From positions 2,914,001-2,978,000 of the forward strand of contig NZ_SRRO01000001.1 in the NCBI RefSeq assembly GCF_004785795.1: a DNA stretch of 64,000 nucleotides. Direction: 5' to 3'. Below the pieces are notes generated by a model that saw only the letters and a list, made by a program, of their open reading frames with translations, did not search any database and was not told the DNA's origin. The DNA comes from Nocardioides eburneiflavus. GTDB lineage: Bacteria; Actinomycetota; Actinomycetes; Propionibacteriales; Nocardioidaceae. This document shows, piece by piece, positions 8,767-20,463 of this stretch (position 1 is its first letter; the number at the start of each line of letters is the position of its first letter). The position numbers were made by a program, and so were the translations under genes.

Positions 8767-8780
8767 CTACCACGCGGTAG
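8767..8780 (-). promoter_or_regulatory. Inverted repeat upstream of the SDR-like gene, possible operator
   Basis: CTACC-ACGC-GGTAG is a perfect 5-base inverted repeat 37 bases before the start at 8730. On the coding strand it runs into GGTAGAAAAT, the only AT-rich, -10-like run in this leader. A TetR-type dimer site is plausible, but no regulator gene is adjacent. Confidence 0.35.
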
Positions 8781-8875
8781 GGGTGCGGTGACAGGCGAGG
8801 CAGTGCCCAGTTCGGCCACAAATCGGCGCGCGGGCCACATGCTCACCAGAGGTCACTCCCACCCCAGGTCCCGCC

Positions 8876-9421
8876 TCACGTGCGGAGGTCGAGGCGCCAC
8901 GAGCGTACGGCGGCGAAGGTCCACAGCTTGTTGAGCACGAACGACAGCGGCGTGACGAGCGCGATCACGACGAGCTGGGACCAGTAGAGGCGGTTGCGCA
9001 GGCCGGAGGAGTCGTCGAAGACCTCCCTCGGCAGGCTGACGGGGGAGTGCGGGTGCATGAGGAGCGTGAGCAGGGCGAGGCCCACCACCTGCACCCCGAG
9101 CCCCACGGCGAGGAACGGCCAGTACTCGCGCGTCCAGGAGGCCGCCCGGGTGGTCCGGAAGGTCCACGTGCGGTTGAGCTGGAAGTTGGACAGGTTCGCG
9201 ACGAGGAACGCGGCGGTGGAGTAGACGTGGTACCAGCGCAGGTTGTAGTCAGTGGCGCCGAGGGCGACCACGGCGTCGTCGAAGTGCGGGCCGATCCGGC
9301 GCAGGAGGACCAGGGTGAGGAGGTTGACCACGACCCCGGACGCCCCGACCGCGCCGAAGCGTACGAGGAGTGCGACGTTGCGCCGGTGACGCGTCGACAG
9401 CACCGCGCCACGGGATCCCAT
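8876..9421 (-). CDS. GtrA-like integral membrane protein
   Basis: A 181-residue protein of the GtrA/DPMS family, which helps move or present polyprenyl-linked sugars for cell-surface glycosylation. Four hydrophobic segments are visible at about residues 17-42, 68-85, 100-120 and 148-168. The signatures NLSNFQLNRTWTF and the C-terminal FVLNKLWTF are characteristic of the family (NF.LNR.WTF, twice). The ATG at 9421 has TAGCCT 7 bases upstream on its strand, a leaderless arrangement, and no ribosome site. It diverges from the thioredoxin-like gene. No glycosyltransferase partner is in view. Confidence 0.85.
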   Translation of the reverse strand: MGSRGAVLSTRHRRNVALLVRFGAVGASGVVVNLLTLVLLRRIGPHFDDAVVALGATDYNLRWYHVYSTAAFLVANLSNFQLNRTWTFRTTRAASWTREYWPFLAVGLGVQVVGLALLTLLMHPHSPVSLPREVFDDSSGLRNRLYWSQLVVIALVTPLSFVLNKLWTFAAVRSWRLDLRT

Positions 9422-9428
9422 GCTCGCG

Positions 9429-9473
9429 AGGCTACCGACCCGGGATCCGCCCCATGGCGCGGATCCCTAGGAT
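9429..9473. promoter_or_regulatory. Paired divergent -10 boxes between gtrA-like and thioredoxin-like genes
   Basis: TAGCCT on the minus strand (9429-9434) lies 7 bases before the ATG at 9421, and TAGGAT on the plus strand (9468-9473) lies 6 bases before the ATG at 9480. Both predict leaderless mRNAs. The two boxes are 33 bases apart, so their -35 regions share the same DNA. Confidence 0.55.
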
Positions 9474-9479
9474 TGAGCC

Positions 9480-10415
9480 ATGACGCAGCAGCCCTTCAGC
9501 CGTCCAGGTGCCATCGACCTCTCCGGGCTGGGGCAGCCCGCCCCGCCGGCGGGAGCCCCGACCGGCCGGCCCGCTGCCCAGGCGGGCGGGGCGTCCTACA
9601 GCGTGGTCGTCGACGAGCAGAGCTTCCAGGGCCTGCTCGAGCAGTCGATGACCGCGCCGGTGCTCCTGGTGTTCTACTCGCGCACCCGGATGCCGGAGAG
9701 CGGTCAGCTCGCCGACGACCTCGCCACGGTGGTCGAGGAGCACGAGGGCCGCTACCTCCTCGGTCTCGTCGACATCGACGCTGCGCCCCAGATCGCGCAG
9801 GCGATGCAGATCCCGCAGATCCCGCTCGTGGTCGCCGTCGTCGACGGCCGTCCGATGCCGCTGCTGCAGGACCCGCTGCCGATCGACGAGCTGCGCACGG
9901 CACTGACCCAGGTCGGCCAGCAGCTCACCGCCCAGGGCATCACGGGGCGCCACCAGCCCCGCTCGAGCGGGACTCCGGCGTCCGAGGGCGAGGAGGAGGT
10001 CGTCGACCCGCGCTACGCGCCCGCGCAGGACGCGCTCGCCGCCGGTGACGTCGACGCCGCGGTCGCCGAGTACCAGAAGCTCGTCGACGCCAACCCGGCC
10101 GACGTCGAGGCCGCGGGCGGTCTCGCCATCGCCAAGGTCATGCAGCGCACCCAGGGCGTCGACCTCAATGCGGCCCGCGCGGCCGCGGCGGAGAACCCCG
10201 ACGACGTGGACGCCCAGACGATGGTCGCCGACCTCGACATGCTCGGTGGCCACGTCGAGGACGCCTTCACGAGGCTGGTCAACCTCGTCGCCCGTACGAG
10301 CGACAAGGACCGCGAGAAGGCGCGCGACCACCTGCTCGGCCTGTTCGCCGCCGTCGGCAACGACGACCCCCGCGTGCTGGCGGGCCGGCGGGACCTCGCC
10401 TCGGCGCTGTTCTGA
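9480..10415 (+). CDS. Thioredoxin-domain/TPR co-chaperone-like protein (CnoX/YbbN type)
   Basis: A cytosolic 311-residue protein. Residues 1-37 are a Pro/Gly/Ala-rich tail, 38-150 form a thioredoxin fold, and 180-311 hold TPR-like helical repeats. Where thioredoxin has CxxC, this protein reads YSRTRMPESG, so there is no redox-active cysteine; the whole protein appears to have none. The layout matches CnoX/YbbN, which holds unfolding proteins for GroEL or DnaK. The ATG follows a TAGGAT box by 6 bases, suggesting a leaderless transcript. It converges with ppdK, 24 bases away. Chaperone function is inferred from architecture. Confidence 0.8.
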   Translation: MTQQPFSRPGAIDLSGLGQPAPPAGAPTGRPAAQAGGASYSVVVDEQSFQGLLEQSMTAPVLLVFYSRTRMPESGQLADDLATVVEEHEGRYLLGLVDIDAAPQIAQAMQIPQIPLVVAVVDGRPMPLLQDPLPIDELRTALTQVGQQLTAQGITGRHQPRSSGTPASEGEEEVVDPRYAPAQDALAAGDVDAAVAEYQKLVDANPADVEAAGGLAIAKVMQRTQGVDLNAARAAAAENPDDVDAQTMVADLDMLGGHVEDAFTRLVNLVARTSDKDREKARDHLLGLFAAVGNDDPRVLAGRRDLASALF

Positions 10416-10439
10416 GTCGCGTCGGGAGCCCGGACCGGC

Positions 10440-13118
<2,679 letters not shown>

Positions 13119-13132
13119 GAAGGCATCCTGCC

Positions 13133-14155
13133 TCAGCGACCGGACTCCGTATACGGCTGGGCGCCGCCGACCGCCGCGCGGACCCGGCGCGCGGTGAAGT
13201 CGGCCGCGAGCTCGTCGACCTCCTCGAGCGTGCAGAACCGCACGTCGCGGATCTCCCGCTCCTGCATGACGACGTCGGCCAGCGCCGAGTGCGGCAGCGT
13301 GCCGCCGTCGAAGACCAGGCACACTGCGTCGTCCCAGCCGCCCCACGGGGGCAGCCAGTCGGTGAGCAGGAGGCCGCGCGGCTCGACCTCGAGGCCGAGC
13401 TCCTCCTCGACCTCGCGCTGCACGGCCACCTGCGGGGACTCGCCGACCTCGACGACCCCGCCGGGCAGGTCCCAGTCGCGCTTGTAGGTCAGCTGGCACA
13501 GCAGCACGCGGCCCTCGGGGTCGCGCACCAGCATCTGGGAGATTGCGCGCTTGCGCGGGAGGAAGGAGTTGAGCAGGGCGCGGAAGCTCTCGGGGTCGGA
13601 CAGGGGCGGGTCGGTGGAGAGCCGGGCGAAGACGAGGTACGACGTCGCGTCCGGACGGTCGCCCATGCCGGGCGTCACGCGCTGCACGCCCTCGAGTCGC
13701 AGGCCCGCCCGGGTCGCCACCCGGCGGCTCCGGTCGTTGCGCGGGTCGATGCGTGCCTCGACCCGCTGGAGCCCCCAGCCTCCTTGCTCGGAGTCGGCGA
13801 AGGCCCAGTCCACGAGGAGGCGTACGGCGCGCGCAGCGTGGCCGCGGCCCCGGCGGCCGGCGTACAGGGCCCAGCTCAGCCGCGCTCCCGCGCTGCCCTC
13901 GCGGGTCAGCTCGACGCTGCCGACCAGGCGGTCGTCGTGCTCGACGGCGAAGGACGCCTGCTCGCCGGCCCGGTAGCGCTCGCGCCAGCGCGAGATCGCC
14001 GCGAGGTGCCTCTCCTCGCTGACGTCGGCCGGGTCCCACCCGAACCAGAGGGCCATCTCGTCGTCGTGCCCGGCCACCGCCTCGGCGACGTCCTCGTCGC
14101 GCCACGGTCGCAGCGTGACGGTCCCGTCAGTCAGCGTCGGCTGTTCGGCAGGCAC
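13133..14155 (-). CDS. GNAT acetyltransferase - Nudix hydrolase fusion protein
   Basis: A 340-residue two-domain protein. Residues 1-180 are a GNAT (RimJ-like) acetyltransferase with the acetyl-CoA loop GRRGRGHAARA at 100-110 and the DPRNDRSRRVATRAG helix. Residues 200-335 are a Nudix hydrolase with the complete box G-x5-E-x7-REVEEE-x-G at 232-254. The substrate of neither domain can be read from sequence. The start is a GTG with TAGGGT 6 bases upstream (14162-14167), a leaderless pattern. The next gene is ppdK, 14 bases on. Pairing a nucleotide-cleaning domain with PPDK could reflect linked nucleotide pools, which is inference. Confidence 0.85.
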   Translation of the reverse strand: MPAEQPTLTDGTVTLRPWRDEDVAEAVAGHDDEMALWFGWDPADVSEERHLAAISRWRERYRAGEQASFAVEHDDRLVGSVELTREGSAGARLSWALYAGRRGRGHAARAVRLLVDWAFADSEQGGWGLQRVEARIDPRNDRSRRVATRAGLRLEGVQRVTPGMGDRPDATSYLVFARLSTDPPLSDPESFRALLNSFLPRKRAISQMLVRDPEGRVLLCQLTYKRDWDLPGGVVEVGESPQVAVQREVEEELGLEVEPRGLLLTDWLPPWGGWDDAVCLVFDGGTLPHSALADVVMQEREIRDVRFCTLEEVDELAADFTARRVRAAVGGAQPYTESGR

Positions 14156-14161
14156 TCCCTC

Positions 14162-14167
14162 ACCCTA
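14162..14167 (-). promoter_or_regulatory. -10 box of the GNAT-Nudix/ppdK operon
   Basis: TAGGGT on the minus strand ends 6 bases before the GTG start at 14155. This predicts a leaderless transcript carrying the fusion gene and ppdK. Confidence 0.55.
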
Positions 14168-14205
14168 GCCACGGACCACGTCGTCAGGCAGGCGGTCGGG
14201 AAGTG

Positions 14206-14227
14206 GCGAGCGCGCTGTGGCGCTCGC
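14206..14227 (-). terminator. Hairpin after the multicopper oxidase gene
   Basis: GCGAGCGC and GCGCTCGC form an 8-base-pair stem around a 6-base loop, 46 bases past the oxidase stop codon. There is no T-run, as is common in high-GC actinobacteria. Confidence 0.5.
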
Positions 14228-14272
14228 GCAGTGTGGACCTGGCGCCAGCTGCAGGCACGGTGTCGCGACGGC

Positions 14273-16144
14273 TCAGCGAACCACGTCGAAGCGCGCCATC
14301 ATCCCGTGGTCCTCGTGGTCGAGCATGTGGCAGTGGATCATGAAGGGCCCGGTGTAGTCGGTGAAGCGGGCCGCCACCTCGACCACCTCGCCGGGCTCCA
14401 GCCGCCAGGTGTCCTCCAGGCCCTGCTCCCACGGGGGCGGGATCCTGCCGTCACGTAGCAGGGTGCGCCACTGCTCGGCATGGATGTGGACGTAGTGGGT
14501 GACGTCGCTGGTGTTGCGGAAGCGCCACCGCTCGACGGTGCCGAGCCCGGCCCGATGGTCGATGCGACCGGGGTCGAAGGCCTTGCCGTTGATCGACCAG
14601 AAGGTGCCGTGCCCGCCGTGACCCCCGTGCTCGCCGGACCGGCGATCGCCCGAGAGCCCGAACGTCCACGACTTCGACACCTTCCTCGGGACGGGCGAGA
14701 CGAGCTCCGGGGAGGGGAGCCGGGCGGGGAGGCGCGAGGCGTCGCGCGCGGGCGACCCCACGCGGAACTCCATGATGGCCGTCGCACGGGCGTCGTCCCC
14801 CGTCGTGCCCGGGGACGCCGGATCGGACTCGAGCACGATCCGCTTGCCGGTGGCGCCGGCGAAGTCGACCAGGACGTCTGCCCGCTGTGCGGGGCCGAGG
14901 AGCACGTGGGTGCGGACCACCGCTCGGGGCAGGAAACCGCTGCCGGTGCCGATCTGGAGGAACGGGCGGCCGTCGGACAGCGCGATGTTGTAGCTGGAGA
15001 ACGGCGAGGAGTTGAGCAGGCGCAGCCGATGGCGGGTCGCCGAGACGGTGAGGTAGGGCGCCTCCCGGCCGTTGACCAGCACGGTGTCGCCGATCGTGGC
15101 GTCGTCCGGCGGGGCGTGGGGCCCGACCCACGCCATCGCGCCGTGGTGGCCGACCATCCTCGAACCGCTCGCGAAGGGGTCGGTCAGCTGGTTGTCCGCG
15201 CGGAAGGAGCGCTCGGAGATCATCAGCGGCACGTCGCGCCGGCCACGGGGGAGCTGGAGCCCGTCGCGCGGCGGATCAGTGACGATGAACATGCCCTGGA
15301 GGCCGCGCCAGTTGTTGCGGGCAGTGTGGTCCATGCGGTGGTCGTGGTACCAGAAGAACGACCCGGGCGCGGCGCGGCCGTCGACCGTCAAGGGGTAGTC
15401 GTAGGTGCGGCTCGCCCCTCGACGGATCAGCTGGGTCGTGGGCTGTCCGTCGTGCTGCGAGGCGTGGTGGTCGCCGTGCAGGTGCGTGGTCATCGAACCG
15501 GCCCCGCGCGGCAGCCGGTTGACGATCGTGACCTCCGTGCCCTGGCCGCCGCGGCGGCGGATCGTGGGCCCTGGGTAGCTGCCGTCGTAGGTCCACATCG
15601 AGGTGCGCGGACCGTGCGGCCGGGCCCGCACCAGGCTGCGTCGCATCACCAGCCGGATGTCCGCACCCCGCTCGGTCCGCGGGACGACGAGCGGCTGCTC
15701 GAACGTGGGCCGCTCCGGCTCGACGCCACCGCCCGTGCCCTCGACGGTGAGGACGCCGCGCATCCCCGGGTGGAGCTTGCAGTAGAAGTCCCACTGGCCG
15801 GCCGCCAGGAGGTCGACTCCCGGCACGGTCGCGGTCGTGCCGGCCCGGACACGGACGTCGAACAGGGGCAGCCCGTCCGGTCCGTTGGCGACCGAGGTCA
15901 CCGTGTGGTCGAAGGAGTCGAGGTTGACCACGGTCACCTCGCCCCCGCCCGACACGGTCACCAGGGGCGTCGCGTACCCCTTCCGCACCCCGCCCTGGTC
16001 GATCACGATGGTGGCGTTGCGGACCGGCTCGGCCCACGCGGGACCTGCGTCCGGCGCCGGGGACACGTCGTACGCTACCAGGACCGTGGCGCACAGCAGG
16101 ACTGCGGTCGCACCGACCGCGACACGCACTCTCGACCCCCACAT
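14273..16144 (-). CDS. Multicopper oxidase with extra N-terminal cupredoxin domain
   Basis: A 623-residue exported protein. Residues 8-30 are a signal or anchor helix. Residues 40-135 form a plastocyanin-like domain ending in FYCKLHPGM, which keeps Cys, His and Met type-1 copper ligands. Three further cupredoxin domains follow, with the four copper-cluster motifs HLHGDHH, WYHDH, HYVHIHAEQW and HCHMLDHEDHGMM. The His/Gly-rich GEHGGHGGHG loop is unusual and may collect copper. It resembles the bilirubin oxidase/CotA/CueO group, so copper tolerance or phenol/metal oxidation is likely. The ATG has GGAGGG almost touching it and CACACT 7 bases upstream, so it may be leaderless. It diverges from a secreted cupredoxin-like gene. 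Confidence 0.88.
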   Translation of the reverse strand: MWGSRVRVAVGATAVLLCATVLVAYDVSPAPDAGPAWAEPVRNATIVIDQGGVRKGYATPLVTVSGGGEVTVVNLDSFDHTVTSVANGPDGLPLFDVRVRAGTTATVPGVDLLAAGQWDFYCKLHPGMRGVLTVEGTGGGVEPERPTFEQPLVVPRTERGADIRLVMRRSLVRARPHGPRTSMWTYDGSYPGPTIRRRGGQGTEVTIVNRLPRGAGSMTTHLHGDHHASQHDGQPTTQLIRRGASRTYDYPLTVDGRAAPGSFFWYHDHRMDHTARNNWRGLQGMFIVTDPPRDGLQLPRGRRDVPLMISERSFRADNQLTDPFASGSRMVGHHGAMAWVGPHAPPDDATIGDTVLVNGREAPYLTVSATRHRLRLLNSSPFSSYNIALSDGRPFLQIGTGSGFLPRAVVRTHVLLGPAQRADVLVDFAGATGKRIVLESDPASPGTTGDDARATAIMEFRVGSPARDASRLPARLPSPELVSPVPRKVSKSWTFGLSGDRRSGEHGGHGGHGTFWSINGKAFDPGRIDHRAGLGTVERWRFRNTSDVTHYVHIHAEQWRTLLRDGRIPPPWEQGLEDTWRLEPGEVVEVAARFTDYTGPFMIHCHMLDHEDHGMMARFDVVR

Positions 16145-16179
16145 CCCTCCGAGTGTGCCTCCCGGCCCAGGTCGGTCGC

Positions 16180-16196
16180 ATACCCGTTATCGGGGT
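16180..16196. promoter_or_regulatory. Possible copper-responsive (CsoR-like) site
   Basis: ATACCC-GTTATC-GGGGT between the two divergent copper-type genes resembles the TACCC...GGGTA pattern bound by CsoR repressors. The perfect arms are only four bases (ACCC/GGGT), so this is a weak call resting mostly on context. Confidence 0.25.
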
Positions 16197-16306
16197 CGTT
16201 CGGACAAGGGAGGGGATCCCTCGCGACGGAGGCGTAGGAACGTGCCTGTACTGGACCTGCCGCGTCGGCGCCGGCCGGGTGGCTCACGGAGAAGGGTTGG
16301 TCACTC

Positions 16307-17179
16307 ATGCAGATGGTGAAGAGGATGCGCAGGGCAGTGGCTGTCGTGAGCGCAACAGCGCTCGTGGCCTCGCCGCTCCTGCTGTCACCGACCGGCGTCA
16401 ACGCCTCGGTCGCGGCCGCGAGCTCCAGCGCGGCGATGCCCCAGGTCAAGGCGACGCTGACCAGGAAGACGATCCGGATGTCCGGCGTCGACAGGCTGCG
16501 GGCCGGGCGGGTCAAGCTGAGCGTCAGCGGCAAGGGCGTCGTCGAGTTCCTCATGTTCGACAAGGGCTACGACGTCGCGGACTTCGCCAAGGACCTGGGC
16601 AAGTTCGAGTCCAAGAACGACATCAAGGCCCTCCGGCGCGCGCTCGCGAACACCACCATCCTCGGTGGTGTTGCCGGAGGTGGCACTGGAACGGTCGTGT
16701 TCCCCAGGGCGGGCTCCTACACGCCGTTCGCGCTCGGCCAGCGCGGGCCGGTGTTCGGGAAGGCCTTCACACTGAGGGGTCCCGTCCGGTCGTCCAGGAC
16801 GCCGAGGACCGACGGCAGGATCATCGCCAAGAACGGTCCCTCGTGGGGAGGGGCCTCGCACCTGCCGATGAAGGGCCGCTTCCTGTTCAAGAACAAGGGC
16901 AACACCGGGGTCCCGCACTTCGTGCTGCTGCAGCAGGTCGCCGAGGGCACCACGGCCGACCAGGTGCTGGAGTTCCTGCAGAGCGAGGAGGGGCCGCCTC
17001 CGTCGTGGCTGCTGCCCGGGACGCTGGAGACCGGCTCGCTCAGCCCGGGGCGGAGCATGACCGTCGACTACGACCTGCCCGGTGGGCAGTATGTCGTGCT
17101 GTGCTTCTTCCCCGACCCGAAGATGGGCGGCATGCCTCACGCGCTGATGGGCATGATCAAGATGATCCACCTGATGTGA
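16307..17179 (+). CDS. Secreted cupredoxin-like protein
   Basis: A 290-residue protein with a signal peptide (basic start MQMVKRMRR, hydrophobic to about residue 28, then an Ala/Ser-rich cleavage region). Residues 40-180 form no family I recognise. Residues 195-290 look like a cupredoxin: HFVLLQQV supplies a possible His ligand, and the C-terminal strand YVVLCFFPDPKMGGMPHALMGM gives Cys, His and several Met residues in the usual order but with a longer Cys-His spacing. Copper binding is inferred. It diverges from the multicopper oxidase, which supports a shared copper role. The ATG at 16307 precedes the signal peptide directly. A strong hairpin follows the stop. Confidence 0.7.
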   Translation: MQMVKRMRRAVAVVSATALVASPLLLSPTGVNASVAAASSSAAMPQVKATLTRKTIRMSGVDRLRAGRVKLSVSGKGVVEFLMFDKGYDVADFAKDLGKFESKNDIKALRRALANTTILGGVAGGGTGTVVFPRAGSYTPFALGQRGPVFGKAFTLRGPVRSSRTPRTDGRIIAKNGPSWGGASHLPMKGRFLFKNKGNTGVPHFVLLQQVAEGTTADQVLEFLQSEEGPPPSWLLPGTLETGSLSPGRSMTVDYDLPGGQYVVLCFFPDPKMGGMPHALMGMIKMIHLM

Positions 17180-17190
17180 GCGTGAGCCAG

Positions 17191-17221
17191 GTGTGGTTCA
17201 GGAGTCCTTCCTGAACCACAC
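17191..17221. terminator. Bidirectional terminator between the cupredoxin-like gene and glgB
   Basis: A perfect 13-base-pair stem GTGTGGTTCAGGA / TCCTGAACCACAC with a 5-base loop. It lies between convergent genes and includes the last codons and the stop (17198-17200) of glgB. Confidence 0.8.
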
Positions 17222-19078
17222 CGTCGCGAGCGGGGGCACGACGATGTCGGCGTACGCCGGCTGGCCGTGGTGGTCGCCCTGGACCGCCGTGATGGACCCG
17301 AGGTTGCCCACGCCGGAGCCGAGGTAGGCCTCCGCGTCGGTGTTGAGCACCTCGGTCCAGGTGCCGGCGGACGGGAGCCCGAGGCGGTAGCCCTCGTGCG
17401 GGTTCCCGGCGAAGTTCGCGACGCAGGCCAGGTCGGGGTGGCCGGGGGAGCGACGGACGAACGAGAAGGTGTTGCGTCCCGCGTCGTTGGCGTCGAGCCA
17501 CTGGAAGCCGGCCGGGTCGTTGTCGCGGCCCCACAGCGCGCCGGAGGCCTTGTAGGTGGCGTTCATGTCGCGGACCATGGCGTGCACGCCGGCGTGCTCG
17601 GGGTGCTCGAGGAGCCACCAGTCGAGCTCGCGGCTCTCCGCCCACTCGGACTCCTGGCCGAACTCGCAGCCCATGAAGAGCAGCTGCTTGCCGGGGTGGG
17701 CCCACATGTAGGCGAGATAGGCGCGCAGGTTGGCGAGCTGCTGCCAGCGGTCGCCGGGCATCTTGCGCAGCAGGGAGCCCTTGCCGTGGACGACCTCGTC
17801 GTGGCTGATCGGCAGGACGTAGTTCTCGGCGAAGGCGTAGACGAGCGAGAACGTCATCTGCCCGTGGTGGTGGCTGCGGTAGAGCGGGTCCTTGGCGACG
17901 TAGGTGAGCGAGTCGTGCATCCAGCCCATGTTCCACTTGAAGCCGAACCCGAGGCCGCCGTCGCTGGTGGGGCCGGTGACGCCGGGCCATGCCGTGGACT
18001 CCTCGGCGATCGTGACGATGCCGGGGACCCGCTTGTAGACGGTGGCGTTCATCTCCTGGAGGAACTGCACGGCCTCGAGGTTCTCCCGGCCGCCGTGGAC
18101 GTTGGGCGACCACTCACCGTGCTCGCGGGCGTAGTCGAGGTAGAGCATCGAGGCCACGCCGTCCACGCGCAGGCCGTCGGCGTGGTACTCCTCGAGCCAG
18201 TAGACCGCGTTGGCGTAGAGGAAGTTGCGCACCTCGTGGCGGCCGAAGTTGAAGATGTGGGAGCCCCACTCCTTGTGCCAGCCGCGCTGCGGGTTGGGGT
18301 CCTCGTAGAGCGGGGTGCCGTCGAAGCGCGCCAGCGCCCACTCGTCGGTGGCGAAGTGCCCGGGGACCCAGTCGAGGATGACGCCGACGCCGGCCTGGTG
18401 CAGGCGGTCGATGAGCCGCTTGAGCCCGTCGGGGTCGCCGAAGCGGGAGTCGGGCGCGAAGTAGGAGGTGACGTGGTAGCCCCACGAGCCCCCGAAGGGG
18501 TGCTGCATGACGGGCATCAGCTCGACGTGGGTGAACCCCAGGTCGGAGACGTACGGCACGAGCGCGTCGGCGATCTCGTCCCAGGAGTAGAGCTCGCCGG
18601 AGTAGTGCTTGCGCCACGACGCGAGGTGCACCTCGTAGGTCGACATGGCCTCGTCGGCGGGCTGCTTGGTGCGTCGCGCCTCGAGCCAGGCGTCGTCGCC
18701 CCACTCGTGCTCGGAGCGCCAGACGCGAGAGGCCGAGCTCGGCGGCTTCTCGGCGTACTGGGCGAGCGGGTCGGCGCGGTCGCCCCACTGGCCGTCGGCG
18801 CCCCGCAGGCGGTACTTGTACTGGTCGCCGACGCCGACACCCTTCACGTGGACGTGCCACACGCCGGAGTCGGCCAGCCGGGTCATCGGGTGTGCCGCAC
18901 CGTCCCAGCCGGCCCACTCACCGGCGACCTGGACCTCCATCGCGTTGGGCGCCCACACGCGGAACGAGGTGCCGTCCTCGCCGACCTGGGCGCCGAGGAC
19001 CTTCCAGAGCTCCTCGTGGCGCCCCTCGTGGATGAGGTGCAGGTCGAGCTCACCTGGGGCATGTGTCGTCTCGGTCAT
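17198..19078 (-). CDS. glgB: 1,4-alpha-glucan branching enzyme GlgB
   Basis: A 626-residue GH13 enzyme that cuts alpha-1,4 chains and re-attaches them in alpha-1,6 linkage. An N-terminal CBM48 domain (about residues 25-115) is followed by the catalytic barrel with the nucleophile Asp306 in GLRVDGVASM, the acid Glu in IAEEST and the PISHDEVVHGK block. It lacks the extra first domain of the 730-residue type, so it is the short form. The ATG at 19078 overlaps the stop of mak (ATGA). The frame is open upstream through mak, but that is a shadow reading. It is the last gene of the glgE-treS-mak-glgB operon. Confidence 0.95.
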   Translation of the reverse strand: MTETTHAPGELDLHLIHEGRHEELWKVLGAQVGEDGTSFRVWAPNAMEVQVAGEWAGWDGAAHPMTRLADSGVWHVHVKGVGVGDQYKYRLRGADGQWGDRADPLAQYAEKPPSSASRVWRSEHEWGDDAWLEARRTKQPADEAMSTYEVHLASWRKHYSGELYSWDEIADALVPYVSDLGFTHVELMPVMQHPFGGSWGYHVTSYFAPDSRFGDPDGLKRLIDRLHQAGVGVILDWVPGHFATDEWALARFDGTPLYEDPNPQRGWHKEWGSHIFNFGRHEVRNFLYANAVYWLEEYHADGLRVDGVASMLYLDYAREHGEWSPNVHGGRENLEAVQFLQEMNATVYKRVPGIVTIAEESTAWPGVTGPTSDGGLGFGFKWNMGWMHDSLTYVAKDPLYRSHHHGQMTFSLVYAFAENYVLPISHDEVVHGKGSLLRKMPGDRWQQLANLRAYLAYMWAHPGKQLLFMGCEFGQESEWAESRELDWWLLEHPEHAGVHAMVRDMNATYKASGALWGRDNDPAGFQWLDANDAGRNTFSFVRRSPGHPDLACVANFAGNPHEGYRLGLPSAGTWTEVLNTDAEAYLGSGVGNLGSITAVQGDHHGQPAYADIVVPPLATVWFRKDS

Positions 19079-20463
19079 CGCGTCTCTCCCAACGCTGCCA
19101 GCGGGATGGACAGCCATCCCGGTCGGTTGCGTGCTTCGTAGACCGCCTCGTAGACGACCTTGTCGGCGAGGTAGGCGTCGAGCAGGACCTCGGCGGTCCG
19201 GTCGGCGTCCACCCCGCGTGAGCTGGTGTAGGCGTCGAGGAAGGCGGTGCGGTTGCGCGCCGACCACTCCGCGGCGCGGTAGGTCCGCTGGTCGGACTCC
19301 TCGGCGTCGTACCCGCCGCTGAGCGCGACCACGCGCGGTGCGTAGTCGAAGGACCGCATCATCCCGGCGACGTCGCGCCACGCCGAGTCCGGCTCGAGCC
19401 GCTCGGCGAGCGGCTTGGCCGGCTCGCCCTCGAAGTCGACGATCTTCCAGCCCTTGGAGGTGCGCAGCGTCTGGCCCAGGTGCAGGTCGCCGTGCACCTG
19501 CTGCACGTCGATGTGGTCCAGCCCGCGCAGGCGGCCGTACGTCTCGCGCAGCGCGGCCTCGTGGATCGCGAGGTCCGGCACGATGTCGATCGCGGCGGTG
19601 AGGCGCTGCTCCATGGCGGTGGCGAGGGCGTCGACGACGGCGGCGTCGCGCTGCTCGAGCGGGAAGTGCTCGGCGAGGTCGGCGTGCACCTCGGCCAGCG
19701 CGACCCCGAGCCGCGCGGCCTCGCCGGCGAAGTCGCCGCCGACCTCGTCGGCGTGCAGGTCGGCCTCGGCGAACAGGTTGCGGACGCTGGCCAGGGCGAG
19801 GTCCCAGCCGTCGCTGGCGGTGCGGAGGAACTGCTGCAGCATCGCCAGCTGGATGGTCGTGTTGGTCTCGTCGTCGACCAGGTCGAGCCAGCCGTAGAGC
19901 GCGGCGACGTGGGTCGAGCCGGCCTCGGTGAGCACCTGGTGGATCGCGATGTCGGGGTTCACGCCGGGGGTCACCTTGCGGAAGACCTTCATCAGCGCGT
20001 CCTCGCCGAAGGCGACCGAGGAGTTCGACTGCTCTCCGGAGAAGAGCGTCGAGTGGGCCTCGAGGTCGAGGTCGTGGCCGGCGAGGCTGTGGAAGTCGAG
20101 CAGCCCGCGCGCCGTGCTGGTCGGGGGAGCGGCGAAGGCCCTCAGCCACAGCGCCATCGACTCGCGGTCGTGCACGGCGTCGTAGACGTACGCCTGCCCG
20201 AGCTCCTCGTCGTGCCACTCACCGACAAGCGCGTGGGCGAGGCGGTCCTGCGGCTCCCGGTAGTAGGCGAGGGGCAGCTGGTAGAGCTCGGTGTCGGAGT
20301 GGTCCCCGCCGTAGACCACCTCCGCCAGCTCGATGGTGACGCGCAGGCCGTCCGGGGCGTCGGGCAGCTCGCCCACGCGGCGTACGGCCGTGAGCTCCCA
20401 GTCGCGACCCTTGCCGCCGAACCAGCGAGCCTCCGCGATCCAGCTCCTCAGCTCCTCGTTCAC
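19075..20463 (-). CDS. mak: Maltokinase (Mak/Pep2)
   Basis: A 462-residue kinase with an aminoglycoside-phosphotransferase-like fold that makes maltose-1-phosphate from maltose and ATP for GlgE. The N-terminal cap is the family signature WFGGKGRDW. The catalytic loop is HGDLHLGQ at residues 324-331, and the metal-binding motif DFEGEP follows. The start is a GTG whose GTGA overlaps the treS stop, and its own stop overlaps the glgB start. In some bacteria treS and mak are one fused gene; here they are separate but coupled. Confidence 0.94.
   Translation of the reverse strand: MNEELRSWIAEARWFGGKGRDWELTAVRRVGELPDAPDGLRVTIELAEVVYGGDHSDTELYQLPLAYYREPQDRLAHALVGEWHDEELGQAYVYDAVHDRESMALWLRAFAAPPTSTARGLLDFHSLAGHDLDLEAHSTLFSGEQSNSSVAFGEDALMKVFRKVTPGVNPDIAIHQVLTEAGSTHVAALYGWLDLVDDETNTTIQLAMLQQFLRTASDGWDLALASVRNLFAEADLHADEVGGDFAGEAARLGVALAEVHADLAEHFPLEQRDAAVVDALATAMEQRLTAAIDIVPDLAIHEAALRETYGRLRGLDHIDVQQVHGDLHLGQTLRTSKGWKIVDFEGEPAKPLAERLEPDSAWRDVAGMMRSFDYAPRVVALSGGYDAEESDQRTYRAAEWSARNRTAFLDAYTSSRGVDADRTAEVLLDAYLADKVVYEAVYEARNRPGWLSIPLAALGETR

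Noticed and set aside
17198..20218. Apparent fusion of GlgB with an upstream domain
   Set aside because: The upstream part overlaps mak in another frame and has shadow composition. ATGA overlap at 19075-19078 marks the real boundary.
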